From contig LEKQ01000015.1 of NCBI GenBank assembly GCA_001443005.1, forward strand, positions 1-64,000: a DNA stretch of 64,000 nucleotides, given 5' to 3'. The translations under genes were made by a program, and so were the position numbers. Of this stretch, positions 25,523-34,712 are shown piece by piece (position 1 is the stretch's first letter; the number at the start of each line of letters is the position of its first letter). The notes below the pieces were generated by a model, which was given only the letters and a program-made list of their open reading frames with translations, ran no database searches and was not told the DNA's origin. The stretch comes from a bacterium GBS-1 (GTDB taxonomy: Bacteria > Synergistota > GBS-1).

Positions 25523-26578
25523 CTACTTCTTAATCTCCGCACTAAGGCCAACAACCTTACCTATCGTCTCATTCCAGCGCTTAACAGCATCCTCCCCCGC
25601 CTGTTTAGCCCAAGCGGGTATAACATGCTCTAAGAGTAGCTTACGTGCAAGCTCCATATCAGCAGGCGTTACCTCTATAAGCTGCATAGCATTGGGTTTC
25701 CCATATTGGCAATCGCCCTTTCCAGTTAAGCAGTTTATGCCTTGTTGGGTTTGGTCGTTGGCATCAGCCCAGGCAGGATCCTCAAGCTTTTCCTTAATAA
25801 GGCTCTCTATAGTCTTGCGCTCCTCAGGGGAGAAAGAGTTCCAAACGTCAAGCCTAATAACGGTCATAACGTAATCCCAACCACCTATAGGTAGAGGATA
25901 AAGATACTTAGAGACTTCTCCCCAACCAGCGCTGTATCCGGACAAGCTTCCGGTAACAGCGCAGTCAACAACCCCTCTCTGAAGCGCAGTAGCTACCTCG
26001 CTAAAGGTAATCGTTACACCTGTAGCACCAAGGGCCTCAACGAACTGAGAGGTCGTCCAACCACTAGCGCGAACCTTTTTCCCCTTAAGATCAGATAACC
26101 CCTTTATCTCGACCTTGGAGAAAAGTATCTGCGCCGGATATGGAACCACCGCTAAGAGCTTAGCGTTAAAGGTTTTTTCAAGGACCTGCGCCATAACGGG
26201 CTTGTAGGCTTCAACCACTTTTCTTGCTGTGTCTATATCAGGAGCTATGGCTGGAAGATCAAGACCGGCTAGCTCAGGAGCATCGGAAACAACATAATCA
26301 ACAACGGTAGAAACCACATCAAAAACTTCTTTGTCCAGCGCTCTTAAAACCTCAGCACCTGAGAGCTTAACCTGCTCCAGAGTAGTTAATACAGGTTTTA
26401 TCTTTCCCCCAAGAGCTTGAGGTAAAGCTTCCGTCCAGAAAGGACGCTCGAACTTCTTGTGAAGCGCCAAGTTCCCCCAGCTCCCCACTACCCTTAGAGC
26501 CTTTTCCTGAGCCAAAAGTGGAACAACAACAGAAACCACTAGTGCTAAAGCTAAAAGCATTACTACTAATTTCTTCAT
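25523..26578 (-). CDS. dctP: TRAP transporter solute-binding protein (DctP family)
   Basis: A 351-aa secreted binding protein. A signal peptide (MKKLVVMLLALALVVSVVVP) precedes cleavage near LAQEKA. DctP-family features are SGAEVLRALDKEVFDVVST, KGKKVRASGWTTSQFVEALG near 170, and VATALQRGVVDCAVTG near 200, the substrate-proximal region. Start ATG at 26578 is chosen because GGGGGGTG lies 6 nt upstream and the signal peptide begins there. The longer frame to 26602 would add 8 residues before it. It is first in the dctPQM operon. Confidence 0.93.
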   Translation of the reverse strand: MKKLVVMLLALALVVSVVVPLLAQEKALRVVGSWGNLALHKKFERPFWTEALPQALGGKIKPVLTTLEQVKLSGAEVLRALDKEVFDVVSTVVDYVVSDAPELAGLDLPAIAPDIDTARKVVEAYKPVMAQVLEKTFNAKLLAVVPYPAQILFSKVEIKGLSDLKGKKVRASGWTTSQFVEALGATGVTITFSEVATALQRGVVDCAVTGSLSGYSAGWGEVSKYLYPLPIGGWDYVMTVIRLDVWNSFSPEERKTIESLIKEKLEDPAWADANDQTQQGINCLTGKGDCQYGKPNAMQLIEVTPADMELARKLLLEHVIPAWAKQAGEDAVKRWNETIGKVVGLSAEIKK

Positions 26579-26604
26579 TGATTTCACCCCCCTACGATAC
26601 ATTA

Positions 26605-26634
26605 ATTTTAAATCAATCTTGTCTCACAAGTCAA
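26605..26634 (-). promoter_or_regulatory. Promoter of the TRAP operon
   Basis: Minus-strand -35 TTGACT (26629-26634) and -10 TAAAAT (26605-26610) with an 18-bp spacer sit 27 bp upstream of the dctP start. The -35 overlaps the stop codon of the upstream PH-domain gene. Confidence 0.65.
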
Positions 26635-27074
26635 GCCTCCTTACCTTCTGATAAAAGCCTATCCAAAAGAGCCTTTACCCTCACAGGGTCATCGCTACCA
26701 ACTCTATAACGCCTACCGTTTTTAAGCTTTATCTCTATGGCTTGCGTTCCAGAAACGCTAAATAACCAGCCTCCAGGAATAACTTTCACTCCCCAACCAT
26801 ACCACCAAGGATTTTTAACAACCTCACAACTCACTATATCGCTAATGGGAAAGCTCTTCCTTACCACCCCTATGCCCAAGCTTATCCTAAACTCCTTAGA
26901 AGTAATTACAATATTTAAGCTCGAAAAAAGAAGACCAGCTATCCCTAAGAAAAGCGCAACCAGTAAAAGATTTTTGCTCCCCTCTAAGACGAAACCGCAA
27001 AGAGACAGAAAGATACCTATCGCTAATACGGATATTATCCCTATTCCAATCTGAGTTCTCCGATAAAGCTCCAT
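26631..27074 (-). CDS. Membrane protein with bacterial PH-like domain
   Basis: A 147-aa protein. Two hydrophobic helices at the N-terminus (residues 9-30 and 37-57) are followed by a small beta-rich domain (VITSKEFRISLGIGVVRKSFPISDIVSCEV, GTQAIEIKLKNGRRYRVG) resembling bacterial PH/DUF3093-like domains, then a short helix. No biochemical role is known. ATG at 27074 is chosen because GGAG lies 6 nt upstream and overlaps the stop of the small HTH gene, indicating coupling between the two. Confidence 0.65.
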   Translation of the reverse strand: MELYRRTQIGIGIISVLAIGIFLSLCGFVLEGSKNLLLVALFLGIAGLLFSSLNIVITSKEFRISLGIGVVRKSFPISDIVSCEVVKNPWWYGWGVKVIPGGWLFSVSGTQAIEIKLKNGRRYRVGSDDPVRVKALLDRLLSEGKEA

Positions 27075-27076
27075 AT

Positions 27077-27259
27077 TTACTCCGAAAGAGAGTAATAACA
27101 CCGCTTCGGCGAAACGATTTTACCTTCCTCCTTGAGCTTCTTAATTATCTCTGATATCTCCTTGCTATCTATACCTGTAAGCTTAGCAACATCACCTGGC
27201 CGAAGCGGCTTCCCCGCCTTTTTAAAGGCCTCGATAATCATCCTCTCCTTCTCTTCCAT
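27077..27259 (-). CDS. Small winged-helix DNA-binding protein
   Basis: A 60-aa winged helix-turn-helix domain (MIIEAFKKAGKPLRPGDVAKLTGID as helices 1-2, SKEISEIIKKLKEEGKI as recognition helix and wing), like MarR/TrmB-type or archaeal transcription-factor domains. There is no other domain. A ribosome-binding site AAGGAGGTG lies before ATG at 27259. It is coupled to the membrane PH protein and may regulate it or the adjacent TRAP operon. Confidence 0.72.
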   Translation of the reverse strand: MEEKERMIIEAFKKAGKPLRPGDVAKLTGIDSKEISEIIKKLKEEGKIVSPKRCYYSLSE

Positions 27260-27283
27260 TTAGGGCACCTCCTTTAAGGTCCT

Positions 27284-27790
27284 TTAGTAGAATCTAACTA
27301 TCTCTTCAAGGGGCAATCTTGGTCTCGGAGAGGGATCCTCAGCAGGGTAACCCAGCGTCATAAGCTGAACCACCTCCGCTTCCTTAGGAAGATTAAGAAC
27401 CTCCTTGACCTTATCCTGGTGGAAGGAACCGATCCAACATGTTCCAAGTCCCTCCTCAACCGCCTGAAGATGAATGTGGGTTAAGGCAATTGCTATATCA
27501 ATGTAATGTGCTGGGACACCACATTTCATGACATAATCCTTATCTAACGCATAGGCTACTATTATCACAGGAGCCGAAAGCATAAAAGGTTGATGGGGAG
27601 AAGCTTCCCGAACCAACTCCTCCCTCTTCTCCTTATCCCTTACCACTATAAATCTCCATTCCTGCCTATTTTTCGCAGATGGAGCGAGCCTAGCTGCTTC
27701 AAGCACCTTTCTAAGTTTCTCCTCTTCCACCTCCTTAGGCAAATAATTCCTTATGCTTCTTCTTTTTTGTATAGCGGTGAAAACATCCAC
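27284..27790 (-). CDS. Nitroreductase family FMN oxidoreductase
   Basis: A 168-aa FMN-dependent oxidoreductase of the nitroreductase superfamily. Family motifs are KRRSIRNY near the N-terminus, ARLAPSAKNRQEWRF (FMN phosphate binding) near 38, GLGTCWIGSF near 115 and TLGYPAEDP near 145. Substrate is not predictable. GTG at 27790 is chosen, 9 nt after AAGGGGG. The earlier TTG at 27799 overlaps that site. It is adjacent to the small HTH gene and divergent from ileS. Confidence 0.9.
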   Translation of the reverse strand: MDVFTAIQKRRSIRNYLPKEVEEEKLRKVLEAARLAPSAKNRQEWRFIVVRDKEKREELVREASPHQPFMLSAPVIIVAYALDKDYVMKCGVPAHYIDIAIALTHIHLQAVEEGLGTCWIGSFHQDKVKEVLNLPKEAEVVQLMTLGYPAEDPSPRPRLPLEEIVRFY

Positions 27791-27988
27791 TTCTATCAAC
27801 CCCCTTTTTAATAATCTTCAATTCAATACAGCAATCATCGTTGTCAAATCGCGTTTAAAATCAGAAAGCTTTTCATAGATGGGATAATCTACTAGTCTAG
27901 ACTTCGAGTCCAACTTAATTCGCTTCCCTACACAGTTATTATACACTTAACCTTAACTATGGAAAACCTTTATTAGCAGTGGCACATC

Positions 27989-27997
27989 TGATATAAT
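27989..27997 (+). promoter_or_regulatory. Promoter of ileS-lspA-rluD (extended -10)
   Basis: Plus-strand TGATATAAT (TG at 27989-27990, TATAAT at 27992-27997) with a weak -35 TTTATT 17 bp upstream. The start codon of ileS lies 45 bp downstream. No T-box antiterminator or specifier structure is seen in this short leader. Confidence 0.6.
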
Positions 27998-28041
27998 TCT
28001 CAATAAAGGCTAAAATAAATCGTTATCGAGAGGTGAATAAC

Positions 28042-30837
28042 ATGGATTATAAAGATACTCTAAACCTTCCAAAGACTAGGTTTCCTATGAAAGCCGACCT
28101 TCCCCAAAAGGAACCAGAAATACTAAAGATGTGGGAGGAAAGGGAAATCAACAAAAAAGCAAGGGAGAAAAGGAAAGGAGCTCCTAAGTTTGTGCTCCAC
28201 GATGGACCACCCTATGCTAACGGACCAATCCATATCGGAACGGCCTTTAATAAGATCCTAAAGGACCTGATCGTAAGATATAAGTTTATGCAAGGATTCG
28301 ATGCTCCCTATGTTCCTGGTTGGGATACGCATGGGTTACCCATCGAATACCAGGTCTTAAAAACCAACAACCTTAAAAAGGAAGAGGTAGACCCCGTTAA
28401 GCTAAGGGAAATGTGCCGAGACTACGCTCTAAAGTTCGTGAATATCCAAAGGGAGGAGTTTAAGAGACTGGGAGTAAGGGGTTACTGGGAAAAGCCCTAT
28501 ATAACTTTAAACCCTGAGTATGAAGCCAAGCAGATAGAAGTCTTTGGAAAGATAGCTTCGAAGGGGTACATATATAGATGGAAAAAGCCCGTCTTTTGGT
28601 GCGCATCCTGTGAAACGGCTTTAGCCGCAGCTGAAGTTGAATACTGGGATGAGACCTCCCCCTCCATTTATGTAAAGTTCAGAGATACGGGTGATATCAA
28701 AAGCTTTTTCGGTAATGCGACAGCTAAACCTATAAGTGTTATCATATGGACCACAACTCCTTGGACGCTACCTGCCAACTTAGCGATAGCTTTACACCCA
28801 GACTACGATTACGCGCTCGTTGAGGGTAAAGAGGAAGCTTTCATCATAGCTTTAAAAACCAGGGAAAGGATTGAAGAAATCACAAAGGAAGAGCTTAAGG
28901 TATTAAAAGTTGCTAAGGGAAGGAATATGGAAAACCTAAGGGTAAAGCACCCCTTCTTAGATAGAGAGGTTCCGTTGCTCTTAGCAGAGTTCGTTACCCT
29001 AGAAGAAGGAACGGGATGTGTTCATTCAGCGCCAGGGCATGGTCCCGAGGACTATGAGATGGGAATAAAGTACAACCTTGAACCATTCTCCCCTCTAGAT
29101 AACAAGGGAAGATTCACGTCTGAGATCTCGATCCTTGAAGGATTAACCTATGATGAGGCAAACGGGAAAATAATCGAAATAATGCGAGAGAACGGAACTT
29201 TACTTTACGCAGATAACGTCGTACACTCCTATCCACACTGCTGGAGATGTAAAAATCCAGTTATATTCAGAGCCACACCTCAGTGGTTCATAAACGTAAG
29301 CGCTTTCAAGGAGGAAGCTCTTAAAGCTATAGAGGAAGTTCAGTGGATACCCGACTGGGGAAAAACCAGAATCTATAACATGGTTAAGGAAAGGTCAGAT
29401 TGGTGTTTATCAAGGCAAAGGGTATGGGGGGTACCCATACCAGCGTTTTACTGTAAATCGTGCGGCAAAGAGATAATCACTGAAGAAACGATAAATAAAG
29501 TTAAAGAGCTATTCCTGAAAGAGGGTTCAAATGCCTGGTTCTCAAAAAACCCAGAAGAGATATTAGGAAGGGACCTCAAGTGCCCTCATTGCGGAAGCTC
29601 AATAGGCTTTGAAAAGGAAACGGATACCATGGATGTATGGTTTGATTCTGGCATAAGTCACTTCGCTGTTTTAGAAAACAATCCTGATCTGAAGTGGCCG
29701 GCCGACATGTATCTTGAGGGAACGGACCAGCACAGAGGTTGGTTTCAGACATCTCTCCTAACCTCCGTCGCTGTTAAAGGAAGAGCTCCCTATGACTCAG
29801 TTCTAACACATGGTTTCATAGTAGATGGAGAAGGCAGAAAAATGTCCAAGTCCCTTGGGAACGTGATCTACCCTCAAGAGGTCATAGAAAAACACGGAGC
29901 GGATCTCCTCAGGCTTTGGGTAGCCTCTGCTGATTATAGGGAAGATGTAAGGATATCTAATAAGATATTAGACCAGCTAGTAGAAGCCTATAGAAGGATA
30001 AGAAATACTGCTAGGTTTATCTTAGGAAACCTCTATGACTTCTCTCCTTCGAAGGATTCCATTCCTTACGAAGAGCTACTCGAGATAGACAAGTGGGCTC
30101 TAATGAGACTTCAACGTCTTATAAAGAGGGTAACTTGGGGATATGATCAATATGAGTTTCATCTCCCCTATCATTACATTCATGACTTTTGCGTCTTGGA
30201 TATGAGCTCCTTCTACCTAGACATATTGAAGGATAGGCTATACGTTATGCCACCAGACTCAAAGGAAAGAAGGAGCGCTCAGACTGTATTATTTAAGATA
30301 ATCTTAGCGCTATCAAAGCTTCTTGCTCCCATCCTTGTCTTTACCGCTGAGGAGATCTGGCAGAACCTACCCGAAGCGGAAACCAGGGAAGAAAGCGTAC
30401 ACCTAACCAGATGGCCTGAGGTTGAGGAAAGATATATAGACGAAGATCTTGAGAGAAGATGGGAAAAACTTATAAAGATCAGGAAAGCCGTCAACAAGGC
30501 CATTGAGTTAGCCCGTCAAAGAGACTTGATCGGCTCTTCATTAGAAGCCAAAGTAAAGATATTTATACCAGATGAAGATCTTAGAGAGCATTTCTCTTCT
30601 AAGGATTTAGCCGACGTATTCATCGTCTCACAAGTAGAGGTCTTCTCGGAAAACCTGTTAGAGTATGACTATAAGGATGAAGAGGATATGGGAACAGAGG
30701 TTAAAATAGTAAGAGCCGATGGCCAAAAATGTGAAAGATGTTGGCAGTATCATCCGGAAACTGGAAGAGATGAACTCTATCCAAACACATGTCCAAGATG
30801 CGCTTCTGTGCTAAGGAAGCTTGGTTGCTCACTTTAG
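28042..30837 (+). CDS. ileS: Isoleucyl-tRNA synthetase
   Basis: A 931-aa class I aminoacyl-tRNA synthetase charging tRNA-Ile. Visible features: the HIGH-type motif [11 protein letters not shown] near 58, the CP1 editing domain with [17 protein letters not shown] near 240, [17 protein letters not shown] near 330, KMSKS in [10 protein letters not shown] near 600, and a C-terminal zinc finger (CERCWQYHP and CPRC). Length and finger are typical of the bacterial eubacterial-type enzyme. ATG at 28042 follows GAGAGGTG. A GTG at 28033 lies inside that site. Its 3' end overlaps lspA. Confidence 0.98.
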   Translation: MDYKDTLNLPKTRFPMKADLPQKEPEILKMWEEREINKKAREKRKGAPKFVLHDGPPYANGPIHIGTAFNKILKDLIVRYKFMQGFDAPYVPGWDTHGLPIEYQVLKTNNLKKEEVDPVKLREMCRDYALKFVNIQREEFKRLGVRGYWEKPYITLNPEYEAKQIEVFGKIASKGYIYRWKKPVFWCASCETALAAAEVEYWDETSPSIYVKFRDTGDIKSFFGNATAKPISVIIWTTTPWTLPANLAIALHPDYDYALVEGKEEAFIIALKTRERIEEITKEELKVLKVAKGRNMENLRVKHPFLDREVPLLLAEFVTLEEGTGCVHSAPGHGPEDYEMGIKYNLEPFSPLDNKGRFTSEISILEGLTYDEANGKIIEIMRENGTLLYADNVVHSYPHCWRCKNPVIFRATPQWFINVSAFKEEALKAIEEVQWIPDWGKTRIYNMVKERSDWCLSRQRVWGVPIPAFYCKSCGKEIITEETINKVKELFLKEGSNAWFSKNPEEILGRDLKCPHCGSSIGFEKETDTMDVWFDSGISHFAVLENNPDLKWPADMYLEGTDQHRGWFQTSLLTSVAVKGRAPYDSVLTHGFIVDGEGRKMSKSLGNVIYPQEVIEKHGADLLRLWVASADYREDVRISNKILDQLVEAYRRIRNTARFILGNLYDFSPSKDSIPYEELLEIDKWALMRLQRLIKRVTWGYDQYEFHLPYHYIHDFCVLDMSSFYLDILKDRLYVMPPDSKERRSAQTVLFKIILALSKLLAPILVFTAEEIWQNLPEAETREESVHLTRWPEVEERYIDEDLERRWEKLIKIRKAVNKAIELARQRDLIGSSLEAKVKIFIPDEDLREHFSSKDLADVFIVSQVEVFSENLLEYDYKDEEDMGTEVKIVRADGQKCERCWQYHPETGRDELYPNTCPRCASVLRKLGCSL

Positions 30838-31241
30838 GCATAACAGCTGATCAAATTACAAAGCTCTGGGCCTTAACAAGGCTTAAGGGAGGAGAGATAT
30901 CTCTCCTCCCTTTTATTAGATTCAGGCTAAGTTTCAACATTGGTTCTGCTTTTGGATTAAGAATTATAGAAAGCAGATATATATGGATAGTACTAACTCT
31001 AAGTTTCGTATTTATGCTTTATCTTCTAACAAGTAAAAGTAGAGGACTGAAGTTCGCTAGAGTCTTAATGGTTAGTGGAGCAGTTGGAAATCTTATCGAT
31101 AGAATCCTTTATGGAAAAGTTATAGATTTCATAGAAATATCTTCATGGCCTAGCTTTAACTTAGCAGATGGGATGATAACGACAGGTTTGATGCTAGCCT
31201 TATTTTACCTTTATAAGGGAGAGAAAGATCTTGATATTTAA
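30825..31241 (+). CDS. lspA: Lipoprotein signal peptidase II
   Basis: A 138-aa inner-membrane aspartyl protease that cleaves prolipoproteins. Four hydrophobic helices are visible, with ADQITK at the N-terminus, FNIGSAFG, and the catalytic aspartates in [16 protein letters not shown] and FNLAD. The frame is open from ATG 30789, but a TTG at 30825 is preferred. It is 5 nt after AGGAAG and gives the short N-terminus usual for LspA. It overlaps ileS by 13 bp and rluD by 11 bp. Confidence 0.93.
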   Translation: MLTLGITADQITKLWALTRLKGGEISLLPFIRFRLSFNIGSAFGLRIIESRYIWIVLTLSFVFMLYLLTSKSRGLKFARVLMVSGAVGNLIDRILYGKVIDFIEISSWPSFNLADGMITTGLMLALFYLYKGEKDLDI

Positions 31242-32145
31242 GATTAGCGCTGAGGATGCGGGGAAGAGAATAGATAAGATCCTTTCGGAAAAACTTCCCG
31301 AGCTTTCTAGATCCTTCGTTAAAAAGCTTATAGAGGATGGAAAGGTAAAAGTCAATGGAAAAAATACAGAACCAAGTTATAAAGCTAAATTAGGAGACGA
31401 AGTTGAAATAGAAGTTGTCTCTCCGCCTAAACTTATACCCAAACCTCAGGATATCGATATAAAGATAGTTTACGAAGATGACGACATAGCAATAGTAGAT
31501 AAACCTGCGGGAATGGCTGTACATCCAGCACCGGGATCAGAAGAAAACACGTTAGTTAACGCTCTTTTAAGTAGATATAAAGAGCTACCGACTCCATCAC
31601 CTGAAAGACCTGGAATAATCCATAGGCTTGATAAGGATACATCTGGACTGATCATAATCGCTAAAAGCCCATTAGCCTACCAAAAGCTATCCAGAGATTT
31701 TGCCGATAGAAAGATAGATAAGAGATACATAGCCTTAGTCGTTGGAAATCTACCCTTAGACGAAGGAGTTATAAACCTACCTATAGGCAGAGATCCCTTT
31801 GACAGGAAAAAGATGAAAGTTACACTGGGAGGGAGAGAGGCAATAACCCTCTTCAAAGTACTTAAAAGATATGGAAACTTTACGCTTATAGAGGTTAAGA
31901 TCAAAACGGGGAGAACCCATCAGATAAGAGTTCACCTCTCTTATGAAGGATACCCAGTAGCAGGGGATGAGATTTATGGGAAGGATAAAATACCTGGATT
32001 GAACAGGCAGTTCTTACACGCCTATCGTATCTCCTTCAATCACCCTCGCACAGGAGAAAAGCTCGTATTCCAGTCCCCTCTCCCAGGCGACCTCAGGGAT
32101 TTTCTCCGCTCCTTGGTCTCACCCAAAGGGTCTTCTCATTCCTGA
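31231..32145 (+). CDS. rluD: RluD-type 23S rRNA pseudouridine synthase
   Basis: A 304-aa RluA-family enzyme. Residues 1-75 form an S4 RNA-binding domain (GKRIDKILSEKLPELSRSFVKKLIEDGKVKVNG). The catalytic domain follows, with the motif GIIHRLDKDTSGLIII near 130 (catalytic Asp in HRLDKDTSG) and KIKTGRTHQIRVHL near 230. Start is TTG at 31231 after AAGGGAGAG. The order ileS-lspA-rluD is common in bacteria. The 3' end overlaps the convergent rqcH by 53 bp. Confidence 0.95.
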   Translation: MIFKISAEDAGKRIDKILSEKLPELSRSFVKKLIEDGKVKVNGKNTEPSYKAKLGDEVEIEVVSPPKLIPKPQDIDIKIVYEDDDIAIVDKPAGMAVHPAPGSEENTLVNALLSRYKELPTPSPERPGIIHRLDKDTSGLIIIAKSPLAYQKLSRDFADRKIDKRYIALVVGNLPLDEGVINLPIGRDPFDRKKMKVTLGGREAITLFKVLKRYGNFTLIEVKIKTGRTHQIRVHLSYEGYPVAGDEIYGKDKIPGLNRQFLHAYRISFNHPRTGEKLVFQSPLPGDLRDFLRSLVSPKGSSHS

Positions 32146-33628
32146 TCAGGACCGCTCCCTTTTTGCCAGAGGGGTGTCTCTTAACATATCTAACTAAAGT
32201 ATAATCGACGGGAACTTTCGTGTTCATCTTGGCTTTGCTATAGTAAGCAGCTAATGAAGCAGCAAACTCGATTACCTCAATGGGAACCTCTGAAGCTGAA
32301 GGGTTCCTTATGATCACATGACTTCCAGGAGAGCCTTTAACATGAAGCCAAACATCCATCGGAGAAGCCAACTTAAAGGTTAGAATTTCATTGCTCAATG
32401 CCCCTTTACCTACCAATATCCTCCACTCTCCGTACCTGAACTCCCTAAAAGGCAACTCTTTACTTAAATCCTCTTTCTCCTTCTTCCCTTCTTTTGAGGA
32501 AATGCTATCTATCTTTGAGAGCTCCTCCTCTACCTTCTTAAGCTCCTCTTCTGCCTTCTTTATCCCCCTTCTAAGCTTAGAGGCCTCCTTCAAAAACCTT
32601 TGAGCATTTAAAACCAAAGAGAGCGATGGATCAAGCTTTATTTCCTCAACCTCACCTGTGTAAGGGTTAGGAAGATAAAGTACATCGCTTTTTGAGGGAA
32701 GAAAAGAGAGGTTAGCGAATATGGTTTCTCCCTTAATCTCAAGCTTCCTAACCTCATCTTTTCTAGCTATAAGCGAAAGAAGCTTATCCCTCTTTTTAAG
32801 AAGATAGTTCCTTCTATCGCTTAATTCGCTTTCCCTCCTCTTTTCCTTTTCCCTTGCCTCCTCAAACCTTATACGTTCGCTTAAGAAAGCTTCTATTAAC
32901 TGAGAGGGCCTTTCGAAGTGTTTCTTAATAGGAGCTCCTTCTAAATCATAGTCAAGCACCCAGTAGTCAATGGGACATCCCTCTGAGGTTAAGAAAAGGG
33001 TAGGGGAAAAGCGCTTCTCCCTTAAGGCATAAATCCACTCATTCCACCCCTGCAGCCTGTCACCGAACGATTCAAGAAAGGACCTCACATTTTTACTCAC
33101 ACCTTGAAAAAGGTCAAGCGGCATCTCTTGAGAGAGCTCACCTACAAGGAGAGGATTTATACACTTTAAGGTTGGCAGTAAATAAAAGTTAGATTCAAGC
33201 GGGCTTCCTTTCCAGTGAGTGATTACCCTGCGCTCCTCCCCTATCAAAACTGCATTTAACCTACTTGGTATTAGCTCCAAAACCAAACTTTTTCTTTCCA
33301 CAAACCGACCAGGATAAAGAGCTTCGAAGGTGAAAATAGCTATTCTATCGAACTCATGCTGCTCTACACTTACGAGCTTATAACCGATGAGGTGCTTTCT
33401 CAGTAACAGTACAAATGGAGAATGCTTCTCCTCCTGCTCTTGAAACTCAAAGCTTGAAAGGAAAAGCGAAAAATATTGCGGAGATAGATTCACAACTAGA
33501 GGAGAACCACGCTGAAACCCAATGGAAAATCCCCCTTGCCATCCTTTTACATCTTTAACTTTCTCTCCAACCAACGAAGATTCTACTTCCCTCAAAACAG
33601 CAAAAAGAACGCTACTATCAAACCCCAT
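32093..33628 (-). CDS. rqcH: RqcH/NFACT ribosome-rescue protein
   Basis: A 511-aa NFACT-family protein, the bacterial Rqc2 homologue that adds alanine tails to stalled nascent chains on the 50S subunit. NFACT-N (1-180, MGFDSSVLFAVLREVE, PGRFVERKSLVLELIP), a long coiled coil (about 255-400), and NFACT-R (400-511, DVWLHVKGSPGSHVIIRN, VPVDYTLVRYVKRHPSGKKGAVLI) are all present. Slightly shorter than Bacillus RqcH. Older annotations call it fibronectin-binding protein. It is convergent with rluD. Confidence 0.93.
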   Translation of the reverse strand: MGFDSSVLFAVLREVESSLVGEKVKDVKGWQGGFSIGFQRGSPLVVNLSPQYFSLFLSSFEFQEQEEKHSPFVLLLRKHLIGYKLVSVEQHEFDRIAIFTFEALYPGRFVERKSLVLELIPSRLNAVLIGEERRVITHWKGSPLESNFYLLPTLKCINPLLVGELSQEMPLDLFQGVSKNVRSFLESFGDRLQGWNEWIYALREKRFSPTLFLTSEGCPIDYWVLDYDLEGAPIKKHFERPSQLIEAFLSERIRFEEAREKEKRRESELSDRRNYLLKKRDKLLSLIARKDEVRKLEIKGETIFANLSFLPSKSDVLYLPNPYTGEVEEIKLDPSLSLVLNAQRFLKEASKLRRGIKKAEEELKKVEEELSKIDSISSKEGKKEKEDLSKELPFREFRYGEWRILVGKGALSNEILTFKLASPMDVWLHVKGSPGSHVIIRNPSASEVPIEVIEFAASLAAYYSKAKMNTKVPVDYTLVRYVKRHPSGKKGAVLIRNEKTLWVRPRSGENP

Positions 33629-33650
33629 GTAACGCTTGCCTGCTTAAACT

Positions 33651-34709
33651 TTACTCAACAAACTTTCCTCCTAATGAAAGCTTAAGGTCCCTCTCAGTCT
33701 TTATGTTTCCTCTTCCAGACCTCTTAGCAAGGTACAAACACTCATCAGCCCTTAAAAGCAGATCCTTAGGGGTATCCTTTTTCACGGCTTCAGCTAAACC
33801 TATGCTTATGCTAACCTTCAATAACTTACCTTTATCAGTTGGAAAAGATAGTTTCTCAACGTTAGAAAGAGCCCTATTCATAACATCAAGGGCGTCATTA
33901 AGCCTTCTACCAGGCAAGAGAACGCAGAACTCATCCCCGCCATATCTATATAGGAGATCTCCATTAGATAAGCTAGCCTTAACAGTTTCTGTCACTTTCC
34001 TTAACACTTCATCCCCAAATATGTGCCCATAGCTATCATTTATGTCCTTGAAATTATCTATATCGTATATCGCCACAGAGAATGGAACACCTTCTGCTTT
34101 TTTCTTCTTTATGTTCAGCAAGACCATCATTTCCAAGCTACCCCTATTTAACGCGCCTGTAAGTCGATCTGTCAAAGCCTCAGTTTGAACCCTCCTAAGC
34201 TCCTGTTTAAGATCCTTTATCTGCTGCTTTGATTCTTCAAGCTCTCGTGTTAACTCGTCAACCTTCCTATGAGCTTCAGCTACCTCCTGAAGCAGATCCC
34301 TTATAAGAGAAATTACATCTCTTCTATCCTTAATCTCCCTTATACCATCCACAAATATCTCTATCGTTGAGCCAAAGTCCTTACCTACTCCGTGAAGCTG
34401 GTCAGCCTGAGTAGCTAAACCTTCAGCCACAGCGTAAAGCTTAGCCGAAGCTTCTGCCAAGACCGTTTCCTTATCGCTTGGACCGCTTCCTAATCCCCAC
34501 TCCTTAATGAAGTTCTCCCATGTTAGAGAAACCCCTCGCTCCTTCAGGCTTTCCACTATCCTATAGCTTCTCTCATAGTTTTCAGGCGTAAGCGGAATAT
34601 AATACCTCTTATCGGTAGCGAATATAAGAGCTAGCCGGGCTGTTTCACTTATTCTCTCTATCTCCTTCCTCCTCTTCTCAAGCTCATCATTCTCAATCAC
34701 AGAAGCCAT
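33651..34709 (-). CDS. Diguanylate cyclase (cytoplasmic, coiled coil + GGDEF)
   Basis: A 352-aa protein with no transmembrane segment. Residues 1-110 are helical, a coiled coil spans about 130-175, and a GGDEF domain fills 175-340 (LTDRLTGALNRGSLE, YDIDNFKDINDSYGHIFGDEVL, active site YRYGGDEFC). It makes c-di-GMP. The usual RxxD inhibitory site five residues upstream of GGDEF is not seen, so feedback inhibition is unlikely. It is 4 bp downstream of the ADP-ribosylglycohydrolase gene. Confidence 0.9.
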   Translation of the reverse strand: MASVIENDELEKRRKEIERISETARLALIFATDKRYYIPLTPENYERSYRIVESLKERGVSLTWENFIKEWGLGSGPSDKETVLAEASAKLYAVAEGLATQADQLHGVGKDFGSTIEIFVDGIREIKDRRDVISLIRDLLQEVAEAHRKVDELTRELEESKQQIKDLKQELRRVQTEALTDRLTGALNRGSLEMMVLLNIKKKKAEGVPFSVAIYDIDNFKDINDSYGHIFGDEVLRKVTETVKASLSNGDLLYRYGGDEFCVLLPGRRLNDALDVMNRALSNVEKLSFPTDKGKLLKVSISIGLAEAVKKDTPKDLLLRADECLYLAKRSGRGNIKTERDLKLSLGGKFVE

Positions 34710-34712
34710 TAT

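Noticed and set aside
27800-28041. T-box riboswitch upstream of ileS
   Set aside because: No T-box consensus, no specifier loop and no terminator/antiterminator pair. The promoter is only 45 bp from the start codon.
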